Part shown: piece by piece, positions 16,511-26,886 of the stretch
How positions within the stretch are numbered: position 1 is the stretch's first letter
How the letters are laid out: every line of letters begins with the position of its first letter
Source of the DNA: Psychroflexus maritimus
GTDB taxonomy: Bacteria > Bacteroidota > Bacteroidia > Flavobacteriales > Flavobacteriaceae
Length of the DNA stretch: 64,000 nucleotides
Direction of reading: 5' to 3'
Assembly: GCF_011089875.1 (NCBI RefSeq)
Contig: NZ_JAANAS010000024.1
Span: 16,970-80,969, forward strand
Translations under genes and position numbers: made by a program
Notes under the pieces: generated by a model
What the model saw: only the letters and a program-made list of their open reading frames with translations
Databases searched by the model: none
Told to the model about the DNA's origin: nothing

Positions 16511-18136
16511 ATATCGGTTGATCAATTGTACTGTAGAAGGATCATGATTTTGCATTTCTGACGAGGTAAAATCCTTAAGAATATGATTAGCTAATTGTTT
16601 GCCAAGCTCAACCCCCCACTGATCATAACTAAAAACATTCCAAATAAAACCTTGAACAAATATTTTATGTTCATACATTGCTATTAAGCTTCCTAAAACT
16701 TTTGGAGTTAATTGCTCGGCTAAAATAGTATTGGTTGGTTTGTTTCCTTCAAAAACTTTAAAATTCAAAAGTTGGTCAATTTCCTCTTTAGATTTTCCCT
16801 GACTAGTTAATTCTTTCTCAACTTCGGCAGCTGATTTACCTTTCAGAAATGCTTCAGTTTGAGCAAAGAAGTTTGACATCAACAAATCTTGATGATGTTG
16901 ATTTCCATGCAGTGGCTTTAGAAAGCCAATAAAATCGGCTGGAATAAGTTGTGTGCCTTGATGCATCAATTGAAAAAACGCATGCTGCGAATTAGTTCCT
17001 GGCTCTCCCCAAACAATAGCTCCGGTTTGGTAATTTACTTTTTGACCATCTCTACCAACTGATTTACCATTGCTTTCCATACTGGCTTGTTGTAAATAAG
17101 AAGCTAACTTCTGAAGATACTGAGAATAAGGAATAATAGCTTCACTTTCAGCTTGATGAAAGTTACCATACCAAACACCAAGTAAAGCAAGAATTACAGG
17201 AATGTTTTTATCAAAATTAGCAGTTTCAAAATGAGTATCCATTTCATGAGCACCTGCTAGTAATTCTTTAAAATTATCAAATCCTAAAGCACATGCAATT
17301 GATATACCGGCAGCACTCCATAAAGAAAAACGTCCTCCAACCCAATCCCACATAGGAAAAACGTGAGCCTCATCTATCCCAAAATCTATCGCTTTAGTTA
17401 CGTTAGCAGACACAGCTACAAAATGCTTTGCTACTTGAGATTGTTGGGTGTGTTGCAAAAGCCACTCTCTTGCTGTATTGGCGTTATTTAGAGTTTCTTG
17501 AGTTGAAAATGATTTAGAAACAACAATAAACAAAGTGGTTTCAGGATCTAATTGATTTAATACCTCATGCACATGGTCTCCATCAACATTAGAAATAAAA
17601 TGAGTTTTTACAGACTTTTGATAATACGCCAAAGCTTCAACTACCATATTAGGCCCCAAATCAGAACCACCTATACCAATATTAACAATATGTTGGATTG
17701 ATTTTCCTGAAAAACCTTTCCATTCACCTGAATGAACTTTATGCGTAAATGTTTTTATTTGGTCTAAACTTGCTTGAATTAATGGGGCTACTTTTTGACC
17801 ATCAACACTAACTTGCGTATGTTCATTTCGCAATGCGGTATGCAAAACAGCTCTGCCCTCAGTTTCATTAATTTTGCCGCCAGAAAAATAGGCTTTAATT
17901 CCTTCATTTAAACCAAGTTCTTCAGCTAGACTTATCAATTTAGAAAAAGCATCTTCAGAAATTCTATTTTTTGAAAAATCTAAATACAAATTAGCAGCTT
18001 CAACTTGAAAATTTGAAGCTCGTTGGTTTTCTGAAGCAAAAAAATCTAAAATGCTTTTATTTTTATCTAATTCAAAAACTTTTTTTAAGTCGCTCCAAGC
18101 TTTTGTAGTACTGGGATTTATAGTTGTTAAGGCCAT
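16493..18136 (-). CDS. pgi: Glucose-6-phosphate isomerase
   Basis: 547 residues, normal for the long PGI family. Interconverts glucose 6-phosphate and fructose 6-phosphate. The signatures are visible: IGIGGSDLGPNM near 154-165, SKSFSTQET for phosphate binding, the catalytic-Glu region GRFSLWSAAG, and SNGKSVGRDG. C-terminal QGFIWNVFSYDQWGVELGK contains the catalytic lysine. It lies 4 bases downstream of the BadF-type kinase gene on the same strand and belongs to the glycolytic group with pfkA and gap. Its terminator overlaps the coding end. Confidence 0.97.
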   Translation of the reverse strand: MALTTINPSTTKAWSDLKKVFELDKNKSILDFFASENQRASNFQVEAANLYLDFSKNRISEDAFSKLISLAEELGLNEGIKAYFSGGKINETEGRAVLHTALRNEHTQVSVDGQKVAPLIQASLDQIKTFTHKVHSGEWKGFSGKSIQHIVNIGIGGSDLGPNMVVEALAYYQKSVKTHFISNVDGDHVHEVLNQLDPETTLFIVVSKSFSTQETLNNANTAREWLLQHTQQSQVAKHFVAVSANVTKAIDFGIDEAHVFPMWDWVGGRFSLWSAAGISIACALGFDNFKELLAGAHEMDTHFETANFDKNIPVILALLGVWYGNFHQAESEAIIPYSQYLQKLASYLQQASMESNGKSVGRDGQKVNYQTGAIVWGEPGTNSQHAFFQLMHQGTQLIPADFIGFLKPLHGNQHHQDLLMSNFFAQTEAFLKGKSAAEVEKELTSQGKSKEEIDQLLNFKVFEGNKPTNTILAEQLTPKVLGSLIAMYEHKIFVQGFIWNVFSYDQWGVELGKQLANHILKDFTSSEMQNHDPSTVQLINRYKKARS

Positions 18137-18140
18137 TTTT

Positions 18141-19007
18141 TTATGTTAAAGTAGGGATTACATTTTTTTGGTAATGCTGAATAAGACCGTCTATTGGCCT
18201 TCTAATAATATTGCCAATATTTAGGTGATAACGCTTCGCCACATCTCTAATAATATCTTCAGAAAAGAAAGCAATAGAACCAATAAAATGAATAGGAACT
18301 GTTTGAGCTTCTTTAAAACAAAGTACTCTTCGTTCTATAAATTTTTCCATACCTTCATAAATCAACTTATAAAAATAGCCATTTCGTTCTTCTGAAGTAA
18401 AAATAAATTCGGCAAATGAAGCTAAATAGGTATTAGGGTTTTCTTCTTTATATAAGTTATGTTTGATGGTATCTGCATTTAAATCGAATCTTTTTTCAAA
18501 CTCCCGCATCATATCATCGCCCATAGTTTTGTAGTAGTAATCGCGTATAAGTCGTTTACCAAAATAATTACCACTTGCTTCATCCATTAATATGTAGCCT
18601 AGTGATTCAATTTCCATGTGAACCTTTGAGCCATCAAAAAAGCATGAATTAGAACCGGTTCCTAAAATGCAAACAATTCCTGGCTCTGTTGTTGCTGCTA
18701 ATGCTGCTGCCACCATATCCTCTTGGACTTTTACCTGAGCATGACAAAAAAGTTCTTGCAACAATAATTGTAAGTTTTTAGTTGGTGTTGGAGTACCACA
18801 ACCTGCTCCATAAAAATCTACTCTAGTAACTTGATCTTTATGTTTTTGAAGTTCTGAGTTCTCTTCAATTCTTTGTCTTAATGTAGCGGGTTTAAAAACG
18901 GCTGGATTTAGACCTTTCGTTCTTGTTTTAAGAATAAATTCACCTGTATCTTCATTCAATAAAATCCAGTCACACTTAGTTGAACCTCCATCTGCTATTA
19001 GAATCAT
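18141..19007 (-). CDS. BadF/BadG/BcrA/BcrD-type ATPase, N-acetylglucosamine-kinase-like
   Basis: 288 residues with the actin-like ATPase fold of sugar kinases. The N-terminal phosphate-1 motif is ADGGSTKCDWIL at residues 5-16; GTGSNSCFFDG is the phosphate-2 region; GYILMDEASGNYFGKRLIRD is typical of N-acetylglucosamine kinases of the BadF superfamily. It probably phosphorylates an amino sugar or a related hexose, but the substrate is inferred from family and from the neighbouring glycolytic genes (gap upstream, pgi 4 bases downstream). A terminator for gap lies just before its start, so expression may rely on readthrough. Confidence 0.8.
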   Translation of the reverse strand: MILIADGGSTKCDWILLNEDTGEFILKTRTKGLNPAVFKPATLRQRIEENSELQKHKDQVTRVDFYGAGCGTPTPTKNLQLLLQELFCHAQVKVQEDMVAAALAATTEPGIVCILGTGSNSCFFDGSKVHMEIESLGYILMDEASGNYFGKRLIRDYYYKTMGDDMMREFEKRFDLNADTIKHNLYKEENPNTYLASFAEFIFTSEERNGYFYKLIYEGMEKFIERRVLCFKEAQTVPIHFIGSIAFFSEDIIRDVAKRYHLNIGNIIRRPIDGLIQHYQKNVIPTLT

Positions 19008-19023
19008 ACCATTGTATATTATA

Positions 19024-19055
19024 AAAAAAGCTTATCCAGGAAGGATAAGCTTTTT
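19024..19055 (-). terminator. Terminator downstream of gap
   Basis: Stem GCTTATCC / GGATAAGC (19030-19037 with 19043-19050) flanked by A and T runs; on the minus strand it follows the gap stop codon by about 20 bases and precedes the kinase gene. Confidence 0.85.
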
Positions 19056-19071
19056 ATGTTGAACAAGTCAA

Positions 19072-20085
<1,014 letters not shown>

Positions 20086-20102
20086 TTATAAAATGTAGCT
20101 TT

Positions 20103-21089
20103 TTAAATCGACATGATGTCTGCTACTCTAATTAATTCTTTATCTATTTCTTTTTCGCCATTAATGGCAAATTCAAAAGGAACCTGTACTACTTTTTTAT
20201 GTTGCACACCAATCATGATATGGCTTTTTCCATCTAAAAGAGCATCCACAGCGCCAACACCTAAACGACTTGCTAAAACACGATCGTAACAACTTGGCGA
20301 ACCGCCTCGTTGAATATGTCCTAAAACCGTTACTTTTACTTCGTATTCGGTAAGGTTCGTTTGAATAAAATCAGCTAACTGACCAATATTTTTTCCAATT
20401 TGGTCACCTTCAGCAACTACAATTATACTTGAGGTTTTTCCTGATTTTCTACTGCGTTTTAAAGACTCGAGCAAACGGTCTGTTCCCATATCTTCTTCAG
20501 GAATCAATATCTCCTCTGCTCCTGCGCCTATCCCACTGTTTAAAGCAATATCACCGGCATCTCTACCCATGACTTCAACTAAAAAAAGACGGTCATGACT
20601 ACTTGCCGTGTCCCTTATTTTATCAATCGCTTCAATAACTGTGTTTAAAGCGGTATCGTAGCCAATAGTAAAATCGGTACCATTAATATCATTATCTATC
20701 GTTCCAGGAATGCCCACAACTGGAAAATTAAATTCTTTACCAAAAATTGTGGCTCCCGTAAAAGTACCATCACCTCCAATAGCAACTAAGGCATCAACAT
20801 TGTTTTTTTTGAGATTGGCATAGGCCTTTTCTCTCCCTTCCTTATGCATAAAATCTTTAGACCTAGCTGATTTTAAGAAAGTCCCTCCACGATTTACTGT
20901 GTTTTTAACTGAACGCGCGTCTAAATCAACAAACTCACCTTCAATCATGCCTTGAAATCCTCTATAAACCCCAACACATTCTAATTGGTGGTAAGCAGAA
21001 GCCCTTACTACAGAACGAATAGCAGCATTCATTCCAGGGGCATCTCCTCCGGAAGTTAAAACGGCAATTTTTTTAATTTCTTTATTCAT
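20103..21089 (-). CDS. pfkA: ATP-dependent 6-phosphofructokinase
   Basis: 328 residues, the bacterial PfkA length. Phosphorylates fructose 6-phosphate to fructose 1,6-bisphosphate. The ATP site GGDAPGMNAAIR is at 14-25, GGDGTFTGA near 103, and the substrate/catalytic loop GIPGTIDNDINGTDFTIGYDTA is intact with the catalytic aspartates. VLGHIQRGGSPSCYDR is the C-terminal family signature. GGDGT rather than GGEDT supports ATP rather than pyrophosphate use. First gene of the pfkA-gap unit; a TACTTTTG promoter box lies at 21114-21121. Confidence 0.97.
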   Translation of the reverse strand: MNKEIKKIAVLTSGGDAPGMNAAIRSVVRASAYHQLECVGVYRGFQGMIEGEFVDLDARSVKNTVNRGGTFLKSARSKDFMHKEGREKAYANLKKNNVDALVAIGGDGTFTGATIFGKEFNFPVVGIPGTIDNDINGTDFTIGYDTALNTVIEAIDKIRDTASSHDRLFLVEVMGRDAGDIALNSGIGAGAEEILIPEEDMGTDRLLESLKRSRKSGKTSSIIVVAEGDQIGKNIGQLADFIQTNLTEYEVKVTVLGHIQRGGSPSCYDRVLASRLGVGAVDALLDGKSHIMIGVQHKKVVQVPFEFAINGEKEIDKELIRVADIMSI

Positions 21090-21113
21090 ATGTTCAAATC
21101 TATTACATTAAAA

Positions 21114-21121
21114 CAAAAGTA
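21114..21121 (-). promoter_or_regulatory. -7 promoter element of pfkA-gap
   Basis: TACTTTTG on the minus strand (TAnnTTTG), 25 bases before the pfkA start codon. The -33 element is not clear. Confidence 0.48.
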
Positions 21122-21314
21122 CCTAATACAAAAACAGACTAAAACGATTTCGGTTAATAAATTATTATTTTTCAGCAATTAAATGAGAAAAATTAATTAA
21201 AAACAAGACTTTATTATAAAATCAAAAAAAAAGCTACTAAAAAAAACATTATTTAAAACTTAAAGGGAGCTACAAAATTACGCCTGAAAACTGAACAAAA
21301 CCCACTTAAAAGTT

Positions 21315-21322
21315 TATTTTTG
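21315..21322 (+). promoter_or_regulatory. -7 promoter element for the DUF4258-like gene
   Basis: TATTTTTG (TAnnTTTG), 18 bases before the ATG at 21341. Confidence 0.42.
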
Positions 21323-21340
21323 TGACCAAATTTAACTACT

Positions 21341-21718
21341 ATGAAGTTTGTTAAGCGCTTGGGGTATTACCTTTCGGGATTTGCTATTGGATTAGTTTTT
21401 TTGTTTTTCTTCCTTTCTGGAAAGAAAACTTCTTGTGATTATAGCCCAAACGCGAGAGTAAAAAAGAATATCAGAATAAAAGACCGCGTTATTTCCAACC
21501 AAGCTTGGCATTTTTTTGAAAGTCAAAAAATAGATACCGCATCAATTGCTTCGCTTTTAAACAATGGTAACGTGGACTTTAAAAAAAGTAATACTCAGCT
21601 TGACTCTTGCAAAAGGTATCACATAGAAGGCCAACATAAAGAGCTTAAACTAGGTATGGTTTTTGAAAATTGTGATTCCATTGCGCGTGTTTTAGATGCT
21701 TTCCGAGTACAAAAATAG
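21341..21718 (+). CDS. Membrane-anchored hypothetical protein, DUF4258-like
   Basis: 125 residues. One N-terminal transmembrane segment (about 7-26, GYYLSGFAIGLVFLFFFLSG) followed by a periplasmic domain of about 95 residues. The domain pattern HFFESQKID...GNVDFKKSNTQLDSCKRYHIEG...LGMVFENCDSIARVLDAF resembles DUF4258 proteins of Flavobacteriaceae. Two cysteines (in LDSCKR and FENCDS) plus one near the membrane (TSCDYS) are present. Function unknown. It is a single gene convergent with the cupin gene, with only 10 bases between their ends. Confidence 0.6.
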   Translation: MKFVKRLGYYLSGFAIGLVFLFFFLSGKKTSCDYSPNARVKKNIRIKDRVISNQAWHFFESQKIDTASIASLLNNGNVDFKKSNTQLDSCKRYHIEGQHKELKLGMVFENCDSIARVLDAFRVQK

Positions 21719-21728
21719 ACCACTCCAT

Positions 21729-22235
21729 TCATTCTCTGGTTAATCTACGAATAAGTGCTTGGTGTTGAGGGAAATTCTGAATTAAATTGGCTGAGGAGGC
21801 TAGTTCAAAATCTCTAAAATCGAAACCTGGTGAAACTGTACAGCCCACAAAGGCAAATGCATCTTTCGCTTCAACTTCAGCAGCAAACCAAACATTTTTA
21901 GGGACGGTAAATTGTGGAATTTCACCATTTTCAAAGTCGTTTCCAATAAATACATTAGTGTAATTACTTTGAGCATCAATCATGTGAAGTATAATTTTAC
22001 TTCCTGAATAAAAATGCCATGTTTCATCCTGCTGAACTCGATGAAATGCAGAAAAATCTTCAGTAGTTAACATAAAGTAAATGCAAGTCGCTGCATTTCT
22101 ATTACCATCAAAATTAGCGGGTAAAGTTGATTCTGGCAAAATAAAATGAGAACGATAAGTTTCTTTGAAATAGCCTCCTTCAGGATGAGCTTCTAAGTTA
22201 AATCGATCAATAATTTCTTGCTGTTGCCTTGTCAT
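21729..22235 (-). CDS. Cupin family protein (DUF985 type)
   Basis: 168 residues of the DUF985 cupin family. The N-terminal signature LEAHPEGGYFKETYRS is at about 14-29, followed by the small-barrel strands (YFMLTTEDFSAFHRV, WHFYSGS, and the C-terminal VSPGFDFRDFELAS). Histidines in AFHRVQQDETWHFY probably sit in the barrel. Family members are small soluble proteins of uncertain chemistry; some are described as epimerase-like. It overlaps the upstream pseudouridine synthase gene by 4 bases, so the two are translationally coupled. Function not assignable beyond the fold. Confidence 0.82.
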   Translation of the reverse strand: MTRQQQEIIDRFNLEAHPEGGYFKETYRSHFILPESTLPANFDGNRNAATCIYFMLTTEDFSAFHRVQQDETWHFYSGSKIILHMIDAQSNYTNVFIGNDFENGEIPQFTVPKNVWFAAEVEAKDAFAFVGCTVSPGFDFRDFELASSANLIQNFPQHQALIRRLTRE

Positions 22236-22804
22236 AATTCATTTTTGTTTATAGGTTGAACTTCTCCTGCTTTCATTTCTCCTATTGTAAAATTACCCAC
22301 TCTGTATCTTACCAAACGTAAAGTTGGAAAACCAACTACAGCTGTCATTTTTTTTACTTGTCTAAACTTTCCTTCAGTTAAGGTAATAGAAATCCATGAA
22401 GTTGGCCCATGCCGTTCGTCCCTGATTTTTTTGGCGCGTTTTGGTAAAGTTGGTGGTGTAGTTAAATGTTTTGCTTGACAGGGTAAAGTTGAGTAATGTT
22501 GCCCATTAATTGAAATTTTTACCCCGCTTTGTAATTGCTTGATTGCCGCACTTGTAATCAATCCATCTACTTGAACATAATATTCTTTTTCTATTCCTGT
22601 AGAAGTAATTTGATAGCTAAATTTTCCTGAAGTGGTAATAATTAGCAAACCTTCAGAGTCAAAATCAAGACGTCCAGCTGCCATGCTTCCTTCGGGAAAA
22701 TATCCAATTTCACCTAACAGCTTTTTATTTTTTCTTCGCGATTCATTACTTACAAACTGACTCAAAAAACCATAAGGTTTAAATAGTTTAAAATGTTGAT
22801 GCAT
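22232..22804 (-). CDS. rRNA pseudouridine synthase, RsuA/RluE family
   Basis: 190 residues, lacking the S4 domain and thus closest in size to RluE-type enzymes. The catalytic motif is GRLDFDSEGLLIIT (D in GRLDFDS is the nucleophilic aspartate), near residues 40-53, with TEGKFRQVKKM as the C-terminal RNA-binding motif. The enzymes isomerise a specific uridine in 23S or 16S rRNA; the target cannot be chosen from sequence alone. Starts at ATG 22804 and overlaps the cupin gene by 4 bases. Confidence 0.87.
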   Translation of the reverse strand: MHQHFKLFKPYGFLSQFVSNESRRKNKKLLGEIGYFPEGSMAAGRLDFDSEGLLIITTSGKFSYQITSTGIEKEYYVQVDGLITSAAIKQLQSGVKISINGQHYSTLPCQAKHLTTPPTLPKRAKKIRDERHGPTSWISITLTEGKFRQVKKMTAVVGFPTLRLVRYRVGNFTIGEMKAGEVQPINKNEL

Positions 22805-22944
22805 TTTGTTTATTGACTTTTCTAAAATAGGTAATTATCAAATTTACAAAACATGATTCTTATTTCTTTAAAACTCTGCCAAAGATTGTAGATATTTCAA
22901 AAAATAAATTATTTTTACTTTCCAATTTCACAATACTTGAAAAA

Positions 22945-23580
22945 ATGATAGAAGACTTAAATCTTTACTACGGACATTTATTTGAAAAAGAATTACTTGA
23001 AGAAATTAACCAAGTTGGCACAATAAAAGAAGTTCCAAAGGGAATGATGATGATGGAAGTTGGGCAATACATTAAATCTATGCCTCTCTTAATTAATGGT
23101 GCAGTAAAAATTATGCGTGAAGATGAAGATGGCTTTGAACTTTTGCTTTATTATTTAGAACGAGGCGATACTTGTTCTATGACTTTAAATTGTTGTTTAG
23201 GTGATAAAAAAAGTGAAATTAGAGCGGTAGCTGAAAAGGACACAAAACTTATAATGGTACCCGTTAAAAAAATGGAGGAATGGGTGGCCAAATATAGAAC
23301 ATGGCGAAGTTTTGTTTTTGAAAGCTACCATATAAGAATGAAAGAAATGCTTGAAACTATAGATAATATTGCTTTCAAAAAAATGGACGAACGACTTCTG
23401 CAATATTTAAGACACAAAAAAGAACTTACCGATACAAATGAAATTAAAGCTACCCATCAAGAAATTGCGCTTGATTTACATACCTCAAGGGTAGTTGTTT
23501 CGCGTTTGTTGAAAGCCCTAGAAAAACAAGGTAATATTGTGCTTCACAGGAATTCAATTGAGATCATTAATGTGGATTAG
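22945..23580 (+). CDS. Crp/Fnr family transcriptional regulator
   Basis: 211 residues: an N-terminal cyclic-nucleotide-binding-like beta-roll (about 20-125) and a C-terminal winged helix (about 145-205) with the recognition region THQEIALDLHTSRVVVSRLLKALEKQG. The beta-roll contains TCSMTLNCCLGDKKS, a cysteine-rich loop found in a Bacteroidota subgroup, where an ordinary cAMP phosphate cassette would be; cAMP binding is therefore unlikely and a redox or metal signal is possible. It stands alone on its strand, divergent from the pseudouridine synthase and convergent with sbcC. Targets unknown. Confidence 0.87.
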   Translation: MIEDLNLYYGHLFEKELLEEINQVGTIKEVPKGMMMMEVGQYIKSMPLLINGAVKIMREDEDGFELLLYYLERGDTCSMTLNCCLGDKKSEIRAVAEKDTKLIMVPVKKMEEWVAKYRTWRSFVFESYHIRMKEMLETIDNIAFKKMDERLLQYLRHKKELTDTNEIKATHQEIALDLHTSRVVVSRLLKALEKQGNIVLHRNSIEIINVD

Positions 23581-23658
23581 TCTTTTTAATTGAGTTTAAA
23601 ATATGCGCCCCCTACGTGTTTTTTTTTATAAAATCCAACTTAATATGTCTAATATAAA

Positions 23659-26600
23659 TCAATTGACAACCGTCAAACTAGAATATCCTTGACCGTTTTT
23701 GGTCAATTGTATTTGCGTCTGAATGCGCTCTTTTAAGGCTTCTACATGACTAATAATTCCAATAATTTTATTACTTTCTGCTTGAAGTCGTTCTAAAGTA
23801 TCTAAAGTTTGGTATAAGGTTTCAGGATCTAAGGTTCCAAATCCTTCATCTATAAATAAGGAATCAATTTTCACATTTTGCGAAGCTAGGTCAGATAAAG
23901 CTAAAGCCAAAGCTAAACTCAACATAAAAGTTTCTCCTCCAGAAAGTGTTTTTACCGACCTGCGCTCACTGCCCATGTGTAAATCAATAACCACTAAATC
24001 TTCTCCTTCTGCATTTTTAGGACGATCCATCTGGTATCGATCGTTTAACTTAGTAAGCCTATGATTAGCCATTGCAAGCAAATGCATCAAGGTTAAATCC
24101 TGTGCAAAATTATTGAATTTAGCTCCTCGTGCATCGCCTATCAATTCGTTTAATAACAACCACTTTTTACTTCTTTTACGCTCCTCCTCTACCCGACTAC
24201 GAATAATTTTTATCTCCTTTACAAGATTATCCTGATTAAGCAATTGATTGGTTGAGTTCAAAATCTCCTTGTCTAAATTTTGAATAGATATTTCAGTTTC
24301 TTTTTTCTTATTCTCCAATTCCAACAAATTATTAGCTTCAAAATCCTTACCCATTTCATCTAATTGCTCTTGTGTATTTTCAAGCGATTGATTAATTATC
24401 TTTAATTGACTACTGAATTCATTTTCTTGATTAAGTAAATCCTGAAAAACATCTTCTTTCATACGTGCTGCTTGACTTTCTTCTATTGTTAAAAAGCCAA
24501 CTTGTTCAATTAAATCTTGTAATTTAGCTTCGCGTTGTTTAAAATCTGTTGCTAAATTTGAAAGCTGAGTTTGAAGTTTTTTTAAATCTTCTTTTTTGGT
24601 CAGTTGCTGCTGTTGGTTTTTATCCCAAGATGATTTTAACTTACTTACCTCTAAATCAACATCATCTCCACTATAAACACTAGCTAACTTATGTTTAAGA
24701 GACTGGCCTTGTTCTATCAAGCGCTGAAGTTCATCTAAGGCTGAAAAAAGAGGGCTTATCAGGCTAAGTTTTTGTTCTAATTCATCTTTTTCTTTGAAGC
24801 CTTGTTGAATCTTTTTTAAAACAACAACAAACTCCTCCCAAGAGTGATGATTCTTTTCCTGCTGAAGTTGATTAAAATCTGCTTTCCACTGAAGCTTAAT
24901 GGATGTTAATTCAGTTTCCAAATCCTTGATTTGCTGCTCGTTGTTTTCCTTTTCCTTAGCTTGGGCAACCACCAAATTTTGAAGTTTTTTCAGCTGTTTT
25001 TCTAACTGCTGAAGCCCTTTTTTAGAATCGCTTATTTTCACTTCTAAATCAGATTCAAAAGACACTGCATCCTCTATAAAAGGATGTTCTAAAGAACCAC
25101 ATAAAGGACATTCCTCTCCCGGCTGAAGCTTTTTTCGATGGTCTTCAAAATGCTGAATTAATCGTTGATTATTCCATTTCAACTGAAGATTTTCCAGCTT
25201 AGTTTTTGCATTGACTAAGGCTTTCTCCGCTAAACTTAACTCCTGTTGATGGGTACTAATTTTTTTTTCCAATTCTTTAAGCTGAATACCTAATTCGCTT
25301 TTCTTTTTATTCAATTGAACTTTACGTTGCTCCAATTGCTTGGCTTCTAAAGAAAATTCAATTTTTTGATTGAGATCGGAAGTTACGTCTTGCAAATTTT
25401 TAGTAATCGAATCATGTTGGTTGAGAAATTCGGATGTATTTTGAAAATCTCTTTGCCACTTTTGTTGGTATTCGGTTAATCGATTAACCGTCTCATTAAT
25501 TTTGTTCAAGTTACTTTGAACGCCTAATTGTTGTAACTTCTCACCCAAAGCTTTTTGTTGAATACTGAAAGTTTTTCTAACATCTTTCAGTTCAAGATCA
25601 ATAGAAACTACTTTCTTTCTAAAATCTTCCAAACGTTCAACCATTAAATCAGCTTGAACAGGTTGCTTAATTAAATTATTAACTTCCTCAAGATGTTGAA
25701 CTTCTTGCTTTGTAAGATTATCCAACAGAAGCAGAATAGATTGTTTGTCTTTCTCTAATTTCTTGAATTGCTTTTTCTGATCTTTCCTAACTTGTAAATC
25801 TTCAGCAAAAGCTTGTGTTTTTTGATGATTTTGAAGCTTTACTGAATGTTTTTCTTTAAAATCGACTTGTTGTTCAAGTAATTTCGCTCGTTCTTTTTGG
25901 TAATTTTCAAGCTTCAAAACTAATTTCTTTCTTCGCTCTGCTAATTCAATTTGAGTCTTGAATTTACTCAGTTTATCAGATTCTTTATTTTTTTGAAGCT
26001 TTGCAGCAGCTAATTCAGTTTGTAGTTTTTCAGTGCGCTCTTCCTCAAGCAATTTCTCTTGAAGGTCGGAAATACGTTGTAAATCTAAGTCGATAGCAGA
26101 TTTAACTTGCTTTGATTTTTCATAGGCAAGCATTCCAATTTTTCTATAAATTTCGGTACCTGTTATTTGTTCTAAAATCTGCTTTCTGTCATTATCTGAA
26201 GCTTTAAGGAACTTTGAAAATTCGCCTTGCGCCAACAAAATTGATTTAATAAATTGCTCGTAATTCAACCCGATTAAGTCTTCATTTTTAGAAGGGACTT
26301 CAGATTTTTTCAAATCAAACTCTTCATTAGTTATCAGGTTCTTCAATTGCATTTCATAATCGTTCAGGTTATTGTTTCTATTGTATTGAATATCCCAATG
26401 AGAAAGAAACTTCCCTGATTTGCATTGATAGGTTACTTGGGCAAAGGCTTGTTTTTGATGCCGCGTAATCACCGAACCCGTTTTAGCAATTTCTGACTTA
26501 GAAACTTTACCCATCCGCGGAACTTTGTTAAAAAGCGCCAAACATATTACATCTAAAAGCGTACTTTTTCCACTTCCTGTGGGACCAGTTATAGCGAATA

Positions 26601-26694
26601 AAGCATTAGATTTTAAAGGTTCAGCTTCAAAATCAATAAAATGCTCACCTTTTAATGAATTGATATTTTTAAATTTTATCTGAAGAATTTTCAT
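23659..26694 (-). CDS. sbcC: SbcC/Rad50-type AAA ATPase of DNA repair
   Basis: 1011 residues. N-terminal Walker A GPTGSGKSTLLD near 38-49, long coiled-coil arms, a zinc hook CPLCG in the middle (about residue 530), then the signature TLSGGETFMLSLALALALS and Walker B SLFIDEGFGTLD near the C-terminus. With the nuclease SbcD it processes DNA ends and hairpins. The sbcD gene is not adjacent: the upstream neighbour is a DUF2007 gene and the downstream neighbour is the convergent regulator. Sequence motifs are intact, so it is expected to be active with a partner encoded elsewhere. Confidence 0.93.
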   Translation of the reverse strand: MKILQIKFKNINSLKGEHFIDFEAEPLKSNALFAITGPTGSGKSTLLDVICLALFNKVPRMGKVSKSEIAKTGSVITRHQKQAFAQVTYQCKSGKFLSHWDIQYNRNNNLNDYEMQLKNLITNEEFDLKKSEVPSKNEDLIGLNYEQFIKSILLAQGEFSKFLKASDNDRKQILEQITGTEIYRKIGMLAYEKSKQVKSAIDLDLQRISDLQEKLLEEERTEKLQTELAAAKLQKNKESDKLSKFKTQIELAERRKKLVLKLENYQKERAKLLEQQVDFKEKHSVKLQNHQKTQAFAEDLQVRKDQKKQFKKLEKDKQSILLLLDNLTKQEVQHLEEVNNLIKQPVQADLMVERLEDFRKKVVSIDLELKDVRKTFSIQQKALGEKLQQLGVQSNLNKINETVNRLTEYQQKWQRDFQNTSEFLNQHDSITKNLQDVTSDLNQKIEFSLEAKQLEQRKVQLNKKKSELGIQLKELEKKISTHQQELSLAEKALVNAKTKLENLQLKWNNQRLIQHFEDHRKKLQPGEECPLCGSLEHPFIEDAVSFESDLEVKISDSKKGLQQLEKQLKKLQNLVVAQAKEKENNEQQIKDLETELTSIKLQWKADFNQLQQEKNHHSWEEFVVVLKKIQQGFKEKDELEQKLSLISPLFSALDELQRLIEQGQSLKHKLASVYSGDDVDLEVSKLKSSWDKNQQQQLTKKEDLKKLQTQLSNLATDFKQREAKLQDLIEQVGFLTIEESQAARMKEDVFQDLLNQENEFSSQLKIINQSLENTQEQLDEMGKDFEANNLLELENKKKETEISIQNLDKEILNSTNQLLNQDNLVKEIKIIRSRVEEERKRSKKWLLLNELIGDARGAKFNNFAQDLTLMHLLAMANHRLTKLNDRYQMDRPKNAEGEDLVVIDLHMGSERRSVKTLSGGETFMLSLALALALSDLASQNVKIDSLFIDEGFGTLDPETLYQTLDTLERLQAESNKIIGIISHVEALKERIQTQIQLTKNGQGYSSLTVVN

Positions 26695-26720
26695 GAGTAA
26701 AAGAAATATTGACGTAAAAA

Positions 26721-26748
26721 TAAAAAAAGCATCCTTTATAAGATGCTT
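26721..26748 (-). terminator. Terminator downstream of the DUF2007 gene
   Basis: Stem AAGCATC / GATGCTT (26727-26733 with 26742-26748), followed on the minus strand by a run of T. It lies between the DUF2007 gene and sbcC. Confidence 0.65.
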
Positions 26749-26761
26749 AACCTAAGTTTTT

Positions 26762-26812
26762 CTTTTGTTTATCAAAAAAACAAGAATAAGCAGCTGATTA
26801 GATAAACAAAAG
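26762..26812. repeat. 12-bp perfect inverted repeat with 27-base spacer
   Basis: CTTTTGTTTATC at 26762-26773 and its exact complement GATAAACAAAAG at 26801-26812. It lies in the gap between the DUF2007 gene and sbcC. It could be a long hairpin in the 3' end of the DUF2007 transcript or a protein site. Confidence 0.6.
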
Positions 26813-26886
26813 CAGGGGGCGAGAAAGTTTGAGGAAATAAACCTTGCTCGATCTAAATAAGTTAGTGAAGACATGAAACCTAAGTA

